Positions 24,121 to 36,385 of a stretch of DNA of 64,000 nucleotides are shown here, piece after piece. The notes beneath the pieces were generated by a model. It had not been told where the DNA came from. It saw nothing but the letters and a program-made list of their open reading frames with translations, and searched no databases. Position 1 is the stretch's first letter; each line of letters begins with the position of its first letter. Source of the DNA: Opitutales bacterium (GTDB taxonomy: Bacteria > Verrucomicrobiota > Verrucomicrobiia > Opitutales > UBA2995); the NCBI GenBank assembly GCA_022824405.1, contig JAJDZZ010000045.1, forward strand, positions 62,001 through 126,000, written 5' to 3'. The position numbers and the translations under genes are program-made.

Positions 24121-27100
24121 TCAGGCGCCTTTATAATAATCCTGGAGGGGTTTAACATCCAGTTCACTGGAAAGCAAAGCCTGGATTGCCTGAACCGAGG
24201 TCTGAGCCGCGGAAATAGTGGTAATGATACCCACATTCCGATTGATGGCCTCCATCCGAATGATGTTCTCATCCCGACGCGGGATCATGCCGGCGCTGGG
24301 CGTATTGATGACCAGGTTCATTTCTCCATTCTTGATCAAATCCACGACAGTGGGGCGCCCTTGATCGATCTTGGAAAGCTGGCGGACCCGAACGCCGTTT
24401 TCCCTCAACACCTTGGCCGTTCCCGGAGTGGAGTAAATGGTAAATCCGCAAACGGCCATACGGCGGGCTATGTCGATGACCTTCGGTTTATCGGAATCCT
24501 TGACGCTGATGAAGGCATTTCCCGAGGTGGGGAGCGGTGGTTGTGCGGCCATTTGAGCCTTGGCATAGGCGAGCCCGTAATCGAAATCCAGCCCCATGAC
24601 CTCTCCCGTGCTGCGCATTTCCGGGGTCAGGGCCACCTTGGCTCCGGGAAACCGTTTGAAGGGGAATACCGATTCCTTGATGCACCAGTGTTTGGGATCG
24701 ATCTCCTCGCTGAACCCCAGGTCTTTCAATTTGGATCCGGCCATGACCTTGGCGGCAAGTTTGGCCAAGGGAATCCCGATGGCCTTGGAGACGAAGGGAA
24801 TGGTTCGGGATGCCCGTGGATTGACCTCGATAATAAACAATTCATCTCCCTTGATGAGGTATTGGGCGTTCATCAATCCGACAACATTCAGCTCCCCGGC
24901 CAGAGCGTAAGTGGCATGTTTGACCTGATCGATCATGTTTTCGGTCAAAGTATAAGGAGGCATTACCATTCCGGCGTCTCCGCTATGCACCCCGGCAAAC
25001 TCGATATGCTCGAGAATGCCCCCGACCAGAATGGTTTCCCCATCGGAAATACAATCGACGTCAACCTCGATGGCGTCCTGCAAAAATTGATCGATCAAAA
25101 CCGCCTTATCGGGCACCACCTCGAACGCTTCGGAAACGACTTGTTCCAGTTCCCGCATGGAGCCCACCACGAACATGCCTCGTCCGCCCAGGACAAATGA
25201 AGGGCGCAACAATATGGGAAACCCGATTTCCTCGGCCATGCGGTAAGCCTCCTGCGGATTCATCGCCGTCCGGTTGGCGGGTTGTTTCAACCCCACCTTG
25301 TCCAGGATTGCGGCAAACAGTTTTCGGTCTTCGGCCGCTTCGATACTCTCCGGGGAAGTGCCAATGATGTTGACCCCGTTGGCCTTCAGATCGACCGCGA
25401 GGTTGAGCGGCGTCTGTCCCCCGAACTGCACGATGGCCCCCTCGCAGTTCTCCTGTTGGTAGACCTCCAGGACGTCCTCCAGGGTCAAAGGTTCGAAGTA
25501 CAAACGGTCCGAGGTATCGTAGTCGGTAGACACCGTTTCCGGATTGGAGTTGACCATCACCGTTTCGTACCCCGCCTCCTGCAAGGCATAGGAAGCGTGG
25601 ACGCAGCAATAATCGAATTCGATCCCCTGGCCGATGCGGTTGGGCCCCCCGCCGATAATCATGATCTTGGCCTTGTCCGATTTTATGACCTCGTTTTCAT
25701 CCCCGTAGGAGGAGTAGTAATAAGGGGTGAAAGCCTCAAACTCCGCCGCGCAAGTATCGACCAGGCGAAACCGGGTGCGGATACCGTCCTTTTCGCGGCG
25801 CCGCTTTATGGCGCTCCGGCTGCAGTCCAGAATGTGGCTCAGTTGCACGTCGGAAAACCCCGCCTCCTTGGCCTGACGCAACAACCCCGGCTCGATCGTT
25901 TGCAACGTTTCCCGTCCCATGCGCCGCTCCAGCCTCACGATGTCGGCAATCTGGCGGATAAACCACGGGTCGATGGCAGTGAGTTCAAAAATCTCCTCCT
26001 CGGAAAATCCGGCCAACAATGCGTACCTGACGTAAAAGATCCGTTCCGCCTTGGGATTGGCCAGCCAGCCCCGGATTTCCTCGGGCTCCATGGGGGAAGC
26101 ATCCCCGAACTTGCCTCCTCCCCCCAGGCCATGGGCCCCGATTTCCAGGGAACGCAGCGCCTTTTGGAGCGATTCCTTGAAGGTCCGGCCAATCGCCATG
26201 GCCTCGCCCACGCTTTTCATGGAGGAAGTGAGGGTGGTATCGGTCCCGACGAATTTTTCAAAAGTGAAACGGGGAGCCTTGGTCACCACGTAGTCGATGG
26301 TGGGCTCGAAACTCGCCGGGGTTTCCCGGGTGATATCATTGCGAATTTCATCCAGGCTGTAGCCCACAGCCAGTTTGGCGGCAAACTTGGCTATGGGGAA
26401 TCCCGTCGCCTTGGAGGCCAGGGCGGAGCTGCGGGATACCCGGGGGTTCATCTCGATGACGACGAGCCGGCCGGTTTTGGGATCGACGGCAAACTGTATA
26501 TTGCTGCCACCCGTTTCAACCCCGATTTCCCGAATACAGGCGAAGGATGCATCCCGCATGAGCTGGTACTCCTTGTCGCTCAGGGTCATGGCCGGGGCCA
26601 CGGTAATGGAGTCTCCGGTGTGGACTCCCATCGGATCGAGGTTTTCGATGGAACAAATGACCACGCATTGGTCCTTGTAATCCCGCATCACTTCCATCTC
26701 GTATTCCTTCCACCCCAGGAGGCATTCCTCGATGAGCACTTCGGTCACCGGGGATAATTCGAGCCCGTTGGCGGCAATCGCTTCAAATTCCTCCCTGTTA
26801 TAGGCAATCCCCCCTCCGGACCCGCCCAGGGTGAATCCCGGCCGGATGATCAAGGGAAAGGACCCGATGTTGGGGGCGGCTTCACGGGCTTCTTCCAGGG
26901 AGTAGACCACGCGGGATTTCGGAACATCCAGGCCGATCTTGATCATGGCTTTCTTGAAGAGCAGCCGATCCTCGCCTTTTTCAATGGCCTCGGATTTGGC
27001 GCCGATCAATTCCACCCCGCATTCCTTCAGAACGCCTTTGTTGCGGAGGTCGAGGGCGAGGTTGAGCGCGGTTTGCCCTCCCAGGGTGGGCAACAACGCA

Positions 27101-27351
27101 TCCGGTTTTTCCCGCTCGATGATCCTGGCTACCATATCGACCGTAAGCGGTTCGATATAAGTGGCATCGGAGAATTCCGGATCGGTCATGATGGTGGCCG
27201 GATTGCTATTGACCAGAATGACCTTGTAGCCTTCTTCCCGGAGCGCTTTGCAGGCCTGGGTGCCGCTATAGTCGAATTCGCATGCCTGTCCGATTACGAT
27301 GGGTCCGGAGCCCAGGATGAGGATGGATTCTAAATCGGTTCGCTTCGGCAT
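24121..27351 (-). CDS. carB: Carbamoyl-phosphate synthase, large subunit
   Basis: 1076 residues, full length. It makes carbamoyl phosphate from bicarbonate, ammonia and two ATP for pyrimidine and arginine synthesis. Two homologous ATP-grasp halves are visible ([20 protein letters not shown] early, [20 protein letters not shown] at about 575), the oligomerisation region with [11 protein letters not shown], and the MGS-like allosteric domain near 940-1076 ([15 protein letters not shown]). The small subunit carA is not in the window. purU follows in the same operon. Confidence 0.97.
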   Translation of the reverse strand: MPKRTDLESILILGSGPIVIGQACEFDYSGTQACKALREEGYKVILVNSNPATIMTDPEFSDATYIEPLTVDMVARIIEREKPDALLPTLGGQTALNLALDLRNKGVLKECGVELIGAKSEAIEKGEDRLLFKKAMIKIGLDVPKSRVVYSLEEAREAAPNIGSFPLIIRPGFTLGGSGGGIAYNREEFEAIAANGLELSPVTEVLIEECLLGWKEYEMEVMRDYKDQCVVICSIENLDPMGVHTGDSITVAPAMTLSDKEYQLMRDASFACIREIGVETGGSNIQFAVDPKTGRLVVIEMNPRVSRSSALASKATGFPIAKFAAKLAVGYSLDEIRNDITRETPASFEPTIDYVVTKAPRFTFEKFVGTDTTLTSSMKSVGEAMAIGRTFKESLQKALRSLEIGAHGLGGGGKFGDASPMEPEEIRGWLANPKAERIFYVRYALLAGFSEEEIFELTAIDPWFIRQIADIVRLERRMGRETLQTIEPGLLRQAKEAGFSDVQLSHILDCSRSAIKRRREKDGIRTRFRLVDTCAAEFEAFTPYYYSSYGDENEVIKSDKAKIMIIGGGPNRIGQGIEFDYCCVHASYALQEAGYETVMVNSNPETVSTDYDTSDRLYFEPLTLEDVLEVYQQENCEGAIVQFGGQTPLNLAVDLKANGVNIIGTSPESIEAAEDRKLFAAILDKVGLKQPANRTAMNPQEAYRMAEEIGFPILLRPSFVLGGRGMFVVGSMRELEQVVSEAFEVVPDKAVLIDQFLQDAIEVDVDCISDGETILVGGILEHIEFAGVHSGDAGMVMPPYTLTENMIDQVKHATYALAGELNVVGLMNAQYLIKGDELFIIEVNPRASRTIPFVSKAIGIPLAKLAAKVMAGSKLKDLGFSEEIDPKHWCIKESVFPFKRFPGAKVALTPEMRSTGEVMGLDFDYGLAYAKAQMAAQPPLPTSGNAFISVKDSDKPKVIDIARRMAVCGFTIYSTPGTAKVLRENGVRVRQLSKIDQGRPTVVDLIKNGEMNLVINTPSAGMIPRRDENIIRMEAINRNVGIITTISAAQTSVQAIQALLSSELDVKPLQDYYKGA

Positions 27352-27550
27352 AGGGGGTTCCGCTCGGTGGGAATGGCAAAATTCGCACTAACTTGGAGAA
27401 TCCCCCTGGGGTTGAAAAGCTAAAAAAGGGAGCAGGTTGCCGGGGGGGAGACAGAGGGGAAGCGTATATTGACCTGGTTTTCCGTTCCCCAGAAAACTCG
27501 AAAAAGTGCTTGATCAGGAAGGGATTATTGCGCGAAATTGCCGACCTTCA

Positions 27551-27624
27551 GCGGGTGTAGTTCAGTGGTAGAACTCCAGCCTTCCAAGCTGGCTACGTCG
27601 GTTCGATTCCGTCCACCCGCACCA
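27551..27624 (+). tRNA. tRNA-Gly(UCC)
   Basis: A 74-base cloverleaf: acceptor GCGGGTG pairs with CACCCGC, D-arm GTTC...GAAC, anticodon stem CCAGC/GCTGG with loop CTTCCAA (anticodon TCC), T-arm GTCGG-TTCGATT-CCGTC with one mismatch. Discriminator A and an encoded CCA end at 27624. folE2 begins 35 bases downstream. Confidence 0.96.
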
Positions 27625-27659
27625 ACCCGGCTATTCTTTGCCGCCAAGAATCCAAACCC

Positions 27660-28631
27660 ATGGACGATCCGCTCACGACTGCCCCGAAGCAAGGTTCGCT
27701 CTCGAAACCGAACCGCGGTTACGACGGGTCCTTTCACCCGAGCGAGGCTTACCTGCAGGCGCTTCCCGATATGCAGAATGCGCATGCCGATCACATTTCC
27801 GGGGCCAGGGTGTCGATCGACCAGGTGGGAATATCCAATTTCAAGCTGCCCTTGAAATTCAGGACCAGGACCGGGCAGGTGGTTTCCCTGGAGACCTCCG
27901 TTACCGGGACGGTATCCCTCCATAAGGATAACAAGGGCATCAACATGTCGCGCATCCTCAGGGTGTTCTACGAGTTCAAGGACGATGTATTCACCTGGGG
28001 GGAGATAGAAGAAATTCTCAAAACCTACCTCGACCGATTGGAGAGCGAGGAGGCCCGCCTGAAGTTGTTTTTCAACTACCCGATCACCCAGACCAGCCTG
28101 CGCAGCAACCTGCAAGGGTACCAGTACTATCAGGTGATGTGGGAAGGGGCGCTGAATAAGGCCGGGGAACTGCATCGCCACATCCAGTTGGATTTCGTTT
28201 ATTCATCGACCTGTCCTTGCTCGGAAATGTTGTCGGAGCACGCTCGGGAAGCCCGAAAAGCCTATTCCATACCGCATTCCCAAAGGAGCAAGGCACGTAT
28301 CCTGGTAAAGCTGGACGCGACCTCCGAAATGACCAACGAGGACCTGGTGGATCATTGTGCCAACGCTTTGAGGACGGAAACCCAGGTCATCGTGCGCCGG
28401 GAAGACGAGCAGGCATTCGCCGAACTCAATGGCGCCTATGTGAAATTTGTGGAGGACGCCGCTCGCCTCCTGTTCGAAGAATTGGACGCCGACGAGCAAA
28501 TCCTCGACTTTCAGGTTTCCATTGCCCACCTGGAATCGTTGCACTCACACGATGCGGTGGCGGTGGTGACCAAGGGGATTCCCCAAGGGTTCCAAGGCCA
28601 GTTCGAAGACTTCCGGCAGTTGATTTGTTAG
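27660..28631 (+). CDS. folE2: GTP cyclohydrolase FolE2
   Basis: 323 residues of the COG1469 family, the metal-flexible alternative to FolE that makes dihydroneopterin triphosphate for folate. Seen: VGISNFKLPLKFR, KGINMSRILR and the catalytic Cys region STCPCSEMLSEHAREARKA. A start at internal Met38 would still keep the core, so the first 37 residues are less certain. It faces atpC convergently with a hairpin between. Confidence 0.94.
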   Translation: MDDPLTTAPKQGSLSKPNRGYDGSFHPSEAYLQALPDMQNAHADHISGARVSIDQVGISNFKLPLKFRTRTGQVVSLETSVTGTVSLHKDNKGINMSRILRVFYEFKDDVFTWGEIEEILKTYLDRLESEEARLKLFFNYPITQTSLRSNLQGYQYYQVMWEGALNKAGELHRHIQLDFVYSSTCPCSEMLSEHAREARKAYSIPHSQRSKARILVKLDATSEMTNEDLVDHCANALRTETQVIVRREDEQAFAELNGAYVKFVEDAARLLFEELDADEQILDFQVSIAHLESLHSHDAVAVVTKGIPQGFQGQFEDFRQLIC

Positions 28632-28648
28632 GCTTCTCCTTCGCTTCT

Positions 28649-28666
28649 CCCGGTAAAATTACCGGG
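28649..28666 (+). terminator. Terminator hairpin after folE2
   Basis: CCCGGTAA pairs perfectly with TTACCGGG and is followed, 12 bases on, by CCCTTTTTT on the plus strand. It lies in the 38-base gap between the folE2 stop and the atpC stop, so it may serve both genes, but the T run favours folE2. Confidence 0.6.
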
Positions 28667-28669
28667 CCA

Positions 28670-29083
28670 TCATTTCCCTTTTTTCTTGGCCAACTGTTGA
28701 ACCAGGGCAAAGCGTATTTTTGCTTCCAGGGCTTCGACTTCGTCGGGATGCAAATTTTCCTCTTTGGCCTTGCGCAAAGCTTCCTCGGCCCGCCGTTGCG
28801 CCGCTTCGGCCGAGTCCAGATCGATATCCTCGATGTCGATGGCCGCTTCGGTAATGACGGATACGGTATCGCCAAAAATTTCCGCGAAACCCTTGTCCAC
28901 GGCCAGTAGATCGAGTTCCCCCAACCTGATGACCCCGAGTTCGCCCTCTTTGACCTCGGTGATCAACGGGATGTGCCCCGGCAGGACTCCGATTTCACCG
29001 GTAGTAGTGGGTAGGGTCACGGAATCCACCTCCTCGCTGTAGACCTTTTCCAGGGGGGTTACGATTTCGAGTTTTAAAGCCAT
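28670..29083 (-). CDS. atpC: ATP synthase F1, epsilon subunit
   Basis: 137 residues, last gene of the atp operon. The beta-sandwich start (LKLEIVTPLEKVYSEEVDSVTLPTTTGEIGVLPGHIPLI) is typical and the helical C-terminal domain (residues 90-130) is present, so it should be able to inhibit ATP hydrolysis as in other bacteria. It links the rotor ring to gamma. Confidence 0.95.
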   Translation of the reverse strand: MALKLEIVTPLEKVYSEEVDSVTLPTTTGEIGVLPGHIPLITEVKEGELGVIRLGELDLLAVDKGFAEIFGDTVSVITEAAIDIEDIDLDSAEAAQRRAEEALRKAKEENLHPDEVEALEAKIRFALVQQLAKKKGK

Positions 29084-29118
29084 TGTCCTTTAAGGCCAAG
29101 TTGGAATTCGGATCGGTA

Positions 29119-31411
<2,293 letters not shown>

Positions 31412-31420
31412 GGCTGTTCC

Positions 31421-32965
31421 TCACACGGCATAACCGGCTTTCCAGGACTCGACTGCCTCCTTGAGTTCTGCCGCTATGGCATCCGTGATCTGTTTTTCGG
31501 AACGGATTTTTGCCAGCAATCCTTCCCGCTTGGTCGAGAGGATCTCCTCCAGCGCGCCGATGGCCTGGGTTACACCGCCCACGTCGATGTCGTCAAAATA
31601 ACCATTTTGCACGGCCCACAGGAGCGCAACCTGGATCTCCGCCGCTTTAGGGGAAAAGGCGGGCTGCTTGAAGAGTTCCACGATACGGGATCCCCGGTCG
31701 AGCTGGGCCTTGGTCTTGGCGTCCAGATCCGACCCGAACTGAGCGAAAGCCTGGAGTTCCCGGAACTGGGCCAGTTCCAGTTTCACCGTTCCCGCAACTT
31801 GTTTGATGGCCTTGATCTGGGCCGCTGAACCGACGCGGGATACGGAAAGTCCGACCGAAATGGCCGGCCGGATACCCTGGTTGAACAGGTCCGTTTCCAA
31901 AAAAATCTGCCCGTCCGTGATCGAGATCACGTTGGTGGGGATATATGCGGCCACGTCGCCGGCCTGGGTTTCAATAATGGGCAGGGCCGTAAGCGATCCG
32001 TTCCCGTTTTCCGCGTTCAGACGGGCGGCCCTTTCCAATAACCGGGAGTGCAAATAGAAAACGTCCCCGGGATAAGCTTCCCGACCGGACGGGCGCTTGA
32101 GCACGAGGGACATCTGCCGGTAGGCCACGGCCTGTTTGGACAAATCGTCGTAAATGATGACCGCATCCATCCCATTCTGCATGAACCACTCGCCCATGGC
32201 GCAACCGGAATAAGGCGCCAGGTACTGGTTGGCCGGATTGTCCGCCGCCGGGGCCGCCACCACAATGGTGTATTCCATGGCCCCATGGGCCTCGAGGATA
32301 CCAATGGTTCGGGCGATGTTGGAGTTCTTTTGCCCGACCGCCACGTAGATGCTGTATACCGGGCGGAAACCCTCGGGAAAGGCGCCATCGGCCTTTTTGG
32401 CCTGGTTGTTGATCTGGGCCTGATTGAGTATGGTATCGATGGCGATGGTTGTCTTACCCGTCTGGCGATCCCCGATAATGAGTTCGCGCTGGCCCCGGCC
32501 AATGGGAATCATCGCGTCGATCGCCATAATACCCGTCTGCAGGGGCTGGTCTACCGATTTGCGGGGGATGATCCCCGGGGCAATTTTCTCCACCGGGAAA
32601 AACTCCTTCGCCTCGACAGGACCCTTGCCGTCGACCGGTTGGCCCAGGGCATCCACCACGCGACCGAGCAATTCGCGGCCCACGGGAACGGAAAGCAGCC
32701 GGCCGGTCGTATTGACTTCATCGCCCTCTTTGAGTTTGCTGGTGTCGCCGAGGACGACACATCCCACCGCTTCCTCCTCCAGGTTCAGGGCGATTCCGGT
32801 GAGGCCCCCGGGGAATTCGATCATTTCGTTGTACATGACCTTGGAGAGGCCGTCGATTTTGGCCACCCCGTCCCCCACCGACAAAATGGTCCCCCTGTTT
32901 TTGCGCGTTGTTGCGGTTTCGAGATGGGCGATTTCCCGTTCGATTTGTTCAATTATCGAGCTCAT
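31421..32965 (-). CDS. atpA: ATP synthase F1, alpha subunit
   Basis: 514 residues; regulatory nucleotide-binding subunit of the hexamer. Walker [26 protein letters not shown] and [23 protein letters not shown] are present. It starts 19 bases after the atpH stop. Confidence 0.98.
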   Translation of the reverse strand: MSSIIEQIEREIAHLETATTRKNRGTILSVGDGVAKIDGLSKVMYNEMIEFPGGLTGIALNLEEEAVGCVVLGDTSKLKEGDEVNTTGRLLSVPVGRELLGRVVDALGQPVDGKGPVEAKEFFPVEKIAPGIIPRKSVDQPLQTGIMAIDAMIPIGRGQRELIIGDRQTGKTTIAIDTILNQAQINNQAKKADGAFPEGFRPVYSIYVAVGQKNSNIARTIGILEAHGAMEYTIVVAAPAADNPANQYLAPYSGCAMGEWFMQNGMDAVIIYDDLSKQAVAYRQMSLVLKRPSGREAYPGDVFYLHSRLLERAARLNAENGNGSLTALPIIETQAGDVAAYIPTNVISITDGQIFLETDLFNQGIRPAISVGLSVSRVGSAAQIKAIKQVAGTVKLELAQFRELQAFAQFGSDLDAKTKAQLDRGSRIVELFKQPAFSPKAAEIQVALLWAVQNGYFDDIDVGGVTQAIGALEEILSTKREGLLAKIRSEKQITDAIAAELKEAVESWKAGYAV

Positions 32966-32984
32966 GGTTATGCAAAAAATCCCT

Positions 32985-33380
32985 TTAGCGGACGGATTTT
33001 GAAAGGTTGTCGAGACGGCCCGTTACGGAGGCGTCGTAAAGATCATCCCCCACGGCGATGCGGAACCCGGCAATAAGGGATGGATTTTCCCGCGATTCCA
33101 GGGTCAGGGTTCTCCGGTAGGTTTCCGTCAGGCTCTTGTGGATGGTTGCGATGCTGGAGTCATCCGGAGCGCCGGCGTATTCGATTACCGCCCTGCTTCG
33201 GTCGATCGCTTTCCTTATGTAATAGAGGTAATGTTTCAGGATCGTTTTGAGCCGATGGGGAGGGCGCTTTTTCAGCGCCCGCAATACGGCTTCAACCTTT
33301 TCAGCCGAAACCATCCCTTCTTCCAGGGATAGTTCAGCCAATCCCTTGGCAAACTTCTGCAGCTTTTTATCCGTTTGCAC
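32985..33380 (-). CDS. atpH: ATP synthase F1, delta subunit (short form)
   Basis: 131 residues, against about 175-180 in most bacteria. Delta joins the F1 head to the b-subunit stalk. The start ([16 protein letters not shown]) and the C-terminal strand region ([28 protein letters not shown]) are both recognisable, so the missing 45 or so residues come from the middle of the N-terminal helical bundle that contacts alpha. Its start lies directly after the atpF stop, leaving no room for a longer N-terminus without overlap. Confidence 0.85.
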   Translation of the reverse strand: MQTDKKLQKFAKGLAELSLEEGMVSAEKVEAVLRALKKRPPHRLKTILKHYLYYIRKAIDRSRAVIEYAGAPDDSSIATIHKSLTETYRRTLTLESRENPSLIAGFRIAVGDDLYDASVTGRLDNLSKSVR

Positions 33381-33381
33381 G

Positions 33382-33957
33382 TCAAGAATTTACCGTGGCA
33401 AGTTCCTTGGCGGCGGATTTGCTGAAGCGAGCCTTTTCATCTTCGGACAAATCCTTGGTTAAAACCTTGGCGGTGGTGTCGATAACGAGGCGCACAACTT
33501 CTCCGCGGACCTCGGTCAACATTTTTTGGCGCTCCAAAGCGATGGCCTCCTTGGCCTTGGCAATCAATTCCTCGCCCTTGCCGGTGGCTTCCTCGGCTTG
33601 CTTGTCCAGGTACAATTTGGCCGTTTCCCGCGCCTCCCCTAAAATGGACTGGGCCTCCTGCTGCGCTTTCTGGAGCGTTGCGGCATGCGTTTTTTCCGCG
33701 TCGGCCAGCTTCGCTTTCATATCCTCGGCGTATTGAAGCCCATCGGAGATCTTCTTCTGACGTTCTTCGATGGTTGCCAACACCGGTTTGAAGGCAAATC
33801 TGTAAAGGAGAAAGGCCACGATGCAAAAATTGACGATCTGTGCGATGAGAAACCGTATATCCAAGCCGAAACGTTCAAAAATTTGCATGATCTGGTTGGC
33901 CGATTCCTGGCCCCCCGTCGCTTCCGCGGCAGCTAGAATTATTGCGTTCTCGATCAT
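33382..33957 (-). CDS. atpF: ATP synthase Fo, b subunit
   Basis: 191 residues from the ATG at 33957 (a TTG three codons upstream is possible). One N-terminal membrane segment (FLIAQIVNFCIVAFLLYRFAF) and a long charged coiled coil with ATIEERQKKISDGL. It forms the stator stalk. It has the operon position expected between c and delta. Confidence 0.95.
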   Translation of the reverse strand: MIENAIILAAAEATGGQESANQIMQIFERFGLDIRFLIAQIVNFCIVAFLLYRFAFKPVLATIEERQKKISDGLQYAEDMKAKLADAEKTHAATLQKAQQEAQSILGEARETAKLYLDKQAEEATGKGEELIAKAKEAIALERQKMLTEVRGEVVRLVIDTTAKVLTKDLSEDEKARFSKSAAKELATVNS

Positions 33958-34011
33958 GACAAACAAGCGGATAGGGCGTGGCCGCCAGCGGGGCGGCGCC
34001 CAAAATTCAAT

Positions 34012-34215
34012 TTATAGAAACAGAGCATAGAAAGCCACGGCTTCTGCCAGGGCCATACCGATAATGGCCTGAACGAGGATCTTTCCGGAGGCTCCCGGAT
34101 TTCGGCCGACGCTCTCGGCAGCTTTGGCGCCGACCAAGCCGACCCCTATGGCGGCTCCCAGACACCCTAGTCCGCCTTGGATGCTTCCTGTCATTTGAGC
34201 TAGAATTTCAATCAT
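34012..34215 (-). CDS. atpE: ATP synthase Fo, c subunit
   Basis: 67 residues from the ATG at 34215: a compact hairpin of two membrane helices. The loop SVGRNPGA contains the conserved R-N/Q-P motif. The ion-binding acid is the Glu in ALAEAVAFYALF. The Gln, Ser/Thr and Tyr ligands typical of sodium-type rings (as in ES/T-T-x-x-Y) are absent, so proton coupling is more likely. A longer in-frame start (34287) adds 24 non-family residues and was rejected. Confidence 0.94.
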   Translation of the reverse strand: MIEILAQMTGSIQGGLGCLGAAIGVGLVGAKAAESVGRNPGASGKILVQAIIGMALAEAVAFYALFL

Positions 34216-34302
34216 ATCAATCTTGTATTTTAGGTTAACGGTTGTTTGGGCCATCCCTGCAACGCCTTCTATTGCCTGGCTTGGCATGGACCGGAAAATT
34301 TA

Positions 34303-35175
34303 TCAGTGGGCATGTTCCTCCGAATCGTGATTGCAGATGAGTCCGATATAAACGGAAACCAGCATGATAAATACGAGCGCTTGGACGAATCCGATAAGCA
34401 ATTCCAGGAAATAAAATGGAACGGGCACTATCCATCCGACGAGGTTGGTCATGCTGTGCAGCAAATTTTCTCCGCCAAAGACGTTTCCGAATAAACGGAA
34501 GGGCAAGGAGACATTTCGAAAAAGGATCGAGATGACTTCAATGACCCCCACAAAGAGGAATATGGCCGTCAATAGATAAAACAGAGCCGTGGGGAGTTCC
34601 TTTTTGTCGGCTTTGTTGCCGAAAAGGTCGTAAATCAAAACCCTTGGCCCGGCATAGCGAAGCACGAAATAGAGCCAAGCGGCAAAATGGATGACGGCCA
34701 GGGCCAGTGTCATATTCAAGTCGGCGTTGCCCGGGCGAATGTAGGACTGGAAAAGGCCCTTCTCGTCCACGTAGCCAATCGTCCCCACCCCGGGGAAAAG
34801 GCCGCTCCAATTGTGAATGAGAATGAAGGTGAACAACCCGGCCAAAAGCGGGAAGGTCGGCTTGAGCAATCGCTTTCCCACAATGGGCTTAATCAGGCTT
34901 CGGACACCCTCAACCAGCGTCTCGACCAGATACTGCCCCGTCGTGGGGACCAGTTTGGGTCGCTTTACCAGGGTCCTGATCAGGACAATTATAAGGATGG
35001 AAAACACCCAACTCGTAATCATGGAGTTGGTCACGGGAAGCCCGAAAACCGTGGTAACCTCGGAGGCCTTTGGAATAAGGGCGGCGCTGGCCTGGGGCCG
35101 GGCCCAGAGGCATCCCGCCACTACCAGACCCAACGGGGAAGCGTGTTTTTTGGACAAATGGGATAGGTAAACCAT
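34303..35175 (-). CDS. atpB: ATP synthase Fo, a subunit
   Basis: 290 residues, first gene of the operon. After an N-terminal hydrophobic stretch that could be a cleaved signal come five or six membrane helices. The essential stator Arg lies in NVSLPFRLFGNVFGGE, and the last helices carry the usual LIGFVQALVFIMLVSVYI. With atpE and atpF it forms the membrane motor. No atpI precedes it. Confidence 0.95.
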   Translation of the reverse strand: MVYLSHLSKKHASPLGLVVAGCLWARPQASAALIPKASEVTTVFGLPVTNSMITSWVFSILIIVLIRTLVKRPKLVPTTGQYLVETLVEGVRSLIKPIVGKRLLKPTFPLLAGLFTFILIHNWSGLFPGVGTIGYVDEKGLFQSYIRPGNADLNMTLALAVIHFAAWLYFVLRYAGPRVLIYDLFGNKADKKELPTALFYLLTAIFLFVGVIEVISILFRNVSLPFRLFGNVFGGENLLHSMTNLVGWIVPVPFYFLELLIGFVQALVFIMLVSVYIGLICNHDSEEHAH

Positions 35176-35317
35176 GCCTGATAATCAGGTCAGCCGATTA
35201 AAAAGTTAATTTGATTGATGAATCGTGGAAACGGGGTCAACCATCATTTGAAAAAATAATTTCCAATTCTCGGAAAATGACCGAAATGACCGGAAAAGGG
35301 CTCATAAAATACCAAAA

Positions 35318-35334
35318 GGAGTATCTATAACTCC
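35318..35334. other. Small hairpin upstream of the atp operon
   Basis: GGAGT (35318-35322) pairs with ACTCC (35330-35334). The 176-base region between atpB and the next plus-strand start is AT-rich and includes the direct repeat CGGTCATTTCGGTCATTT (minus strand). The atp promoter must lie here, but no box pair is convincing. Confidence 0.3.
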
Positions 35335-35351
35335 GTAAGCACCCCGAGTTC

Positions 35352-35573
35352 ATGTCCAAGCCAACCGATATTACGGATTCGCTTTACAAAAGCCGGAAGC
35401 TCAGGCAATGGCGTTCGACTCGGATGGGGTCGGTAACCCCGGTCGAGACAGCGACCGCCAACCTGCAAATGAGGCGATTGGCTTTCAGCAGCTTCTCCTT
35501 TGCCGTGACCATGACCCTGATCATTGCGGTGTGCGGGCAACTATTGATCATGAGCCTTTTTCATTGGTTCTAG
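35352..35573 (+). CDS. Small single-pass membrane protein, hypothetical
   Basis: 73 residues, not recognised. Residues 1-42 are polar; residues 43-72 form one hydrophobic helix (FSFAVTMTLIIAVCGQLLIM) ending in FHWF. Codon use resembles that of neighbouring genes. It is divergent from the atp operon, where AtpI/AtpZ-type accessory genes often lie, but those have two helices. It may be a spurious frame: there is no clear ribosome binding site. Confidence 0.45.
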   Translation: MSKPTDITDSLYKSRKLRQWRSTRMGSVTPVETATANLQMRRLAFSSFSFAVTMTLIIAVCGQLLIMSLFHWF

Positions 35574-35590
35574 TGTGGCGTCCAAAAACT

Positions 35591-35732
35591 CACCACAGAG
35601 GACACAGAGTGGGGAGAAGGGAGTGAGGGAGTGATGGAATTGAACATGGATAGACAGGATGGACGGGATGAATAATTGACTCTCGCCAAGAACGCGAAGG
35701 ACGCAGAGGGGGAGAGAGGCGCCAATGAGGAC
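35591..35732. repeat. Composite of four dispersed repeat types
   Basis: In order: CACCACAGAGGACACAGAG at about 35591; GGGAGTGAGGGAGTGATGG; ACATGGATAGACAGGATGGA at 35644, continuing CGGGATGAAT; CGCCAAGAACGCGAAGGACG near 35687; and GAGAGGCGCCAATGAGGA at about 35715. It fills the gap between the small membrane protein and trmB. Same families occur at 4101, 9170 and 18337. Confidence 0.7.
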
Positions 35733-35746
35733 TTTTTCCGGATCGG

Positions 35747-36382
35747 CTAGGTGCGTTTTGCCGTCACTTCGAAAGCCTTTCCCTGGGTCAGGGTTTGAAA
35801 CACGGTGGTGGCTCCCTCGGGAAAGGCATGCCCTCGACAAAAACGCCATTCATCCGAGGCCAGAATCAATTCCCTGGTCCATTCCATAAAGCCGGCCTGG
35901 TCCGATTTTATATGCAGATGGGCCGAACTCCGGCAGACCTCTGCCAAAGCCCCGAGAAAATCCTCCTGAATTATGCGATTTTTAAAATGCCGTTTTTTGG
36001 GCCAAGGGTCCGGATAAAGAATCCAGATTTTGCCCAGTTTCACCGTCCGCGGCAGGAATTTCAAAAACTCCATGGCCTCCGCGTAAAGAAACCAGAGGTT
36101 ATTAGCCTGGGACCTTTCCGCTTTGGTAACGGCCCGGTCGACCCGGCGCCTGTTCACGTCGATACCGACGCAAAACTCCTCGGGATTACGCTCGGCATAG
36201 GCGGTTAAAAAATGCCCGTGCCCACACCCTATTTCCAAGGTAATGGTTGGCACCCGTTTCAGGCGGGATTGGAGGGCGGTTTTCAAAGTTTTCTGCCGCT
36301 GTTCGATACTCCGGCGAACTTCCGGATCCATGCGGGCGGTCAGTTCGGGGTCGGTCGAATGAAGAAAAAGGCGCGTAGCCAT
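35747..36382 (-). CDS. trmB: tRNA (guanine-N7)-methyltransferase
   Basis: 211 residues; makes m7G46 in tRNA. The SAM-binding motif LEIGCGHGHFL and the family motif PDPWPKKRHFKNRI are intact. It lies 4 bases from the phoR stop on the same strand, so it is probably co-transcribed with phoBR. Confidence 0.96.
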   Translation of the reverse strand: MATRLFLHSTDPELTARMDPEVRRSIEQRQKTLKTALQSRLKRVPTITLEIGCGHGHFLTAYAERNPEEFCVGIDVNRRRVDRAVTKAERSQANNLWFLYAEAMEFLKFLPRTVKLGKIWILYPDPWPKKRHFKNRIIQEDFLGALAEVCRSSAHLHIKSDQAGFMEWTRELILASDEWRFCRGHAFPEGATTVFQTLTQGKAFEVTAKRT

Positions 36383-36385
36383 GTT

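Noticed and set aside
25282-26757. 491-codon open frame antisense to carB
   Set aside because: It mirrors the codon pattern of carB, has no recognisable domain, and carB is certain on the other strand.
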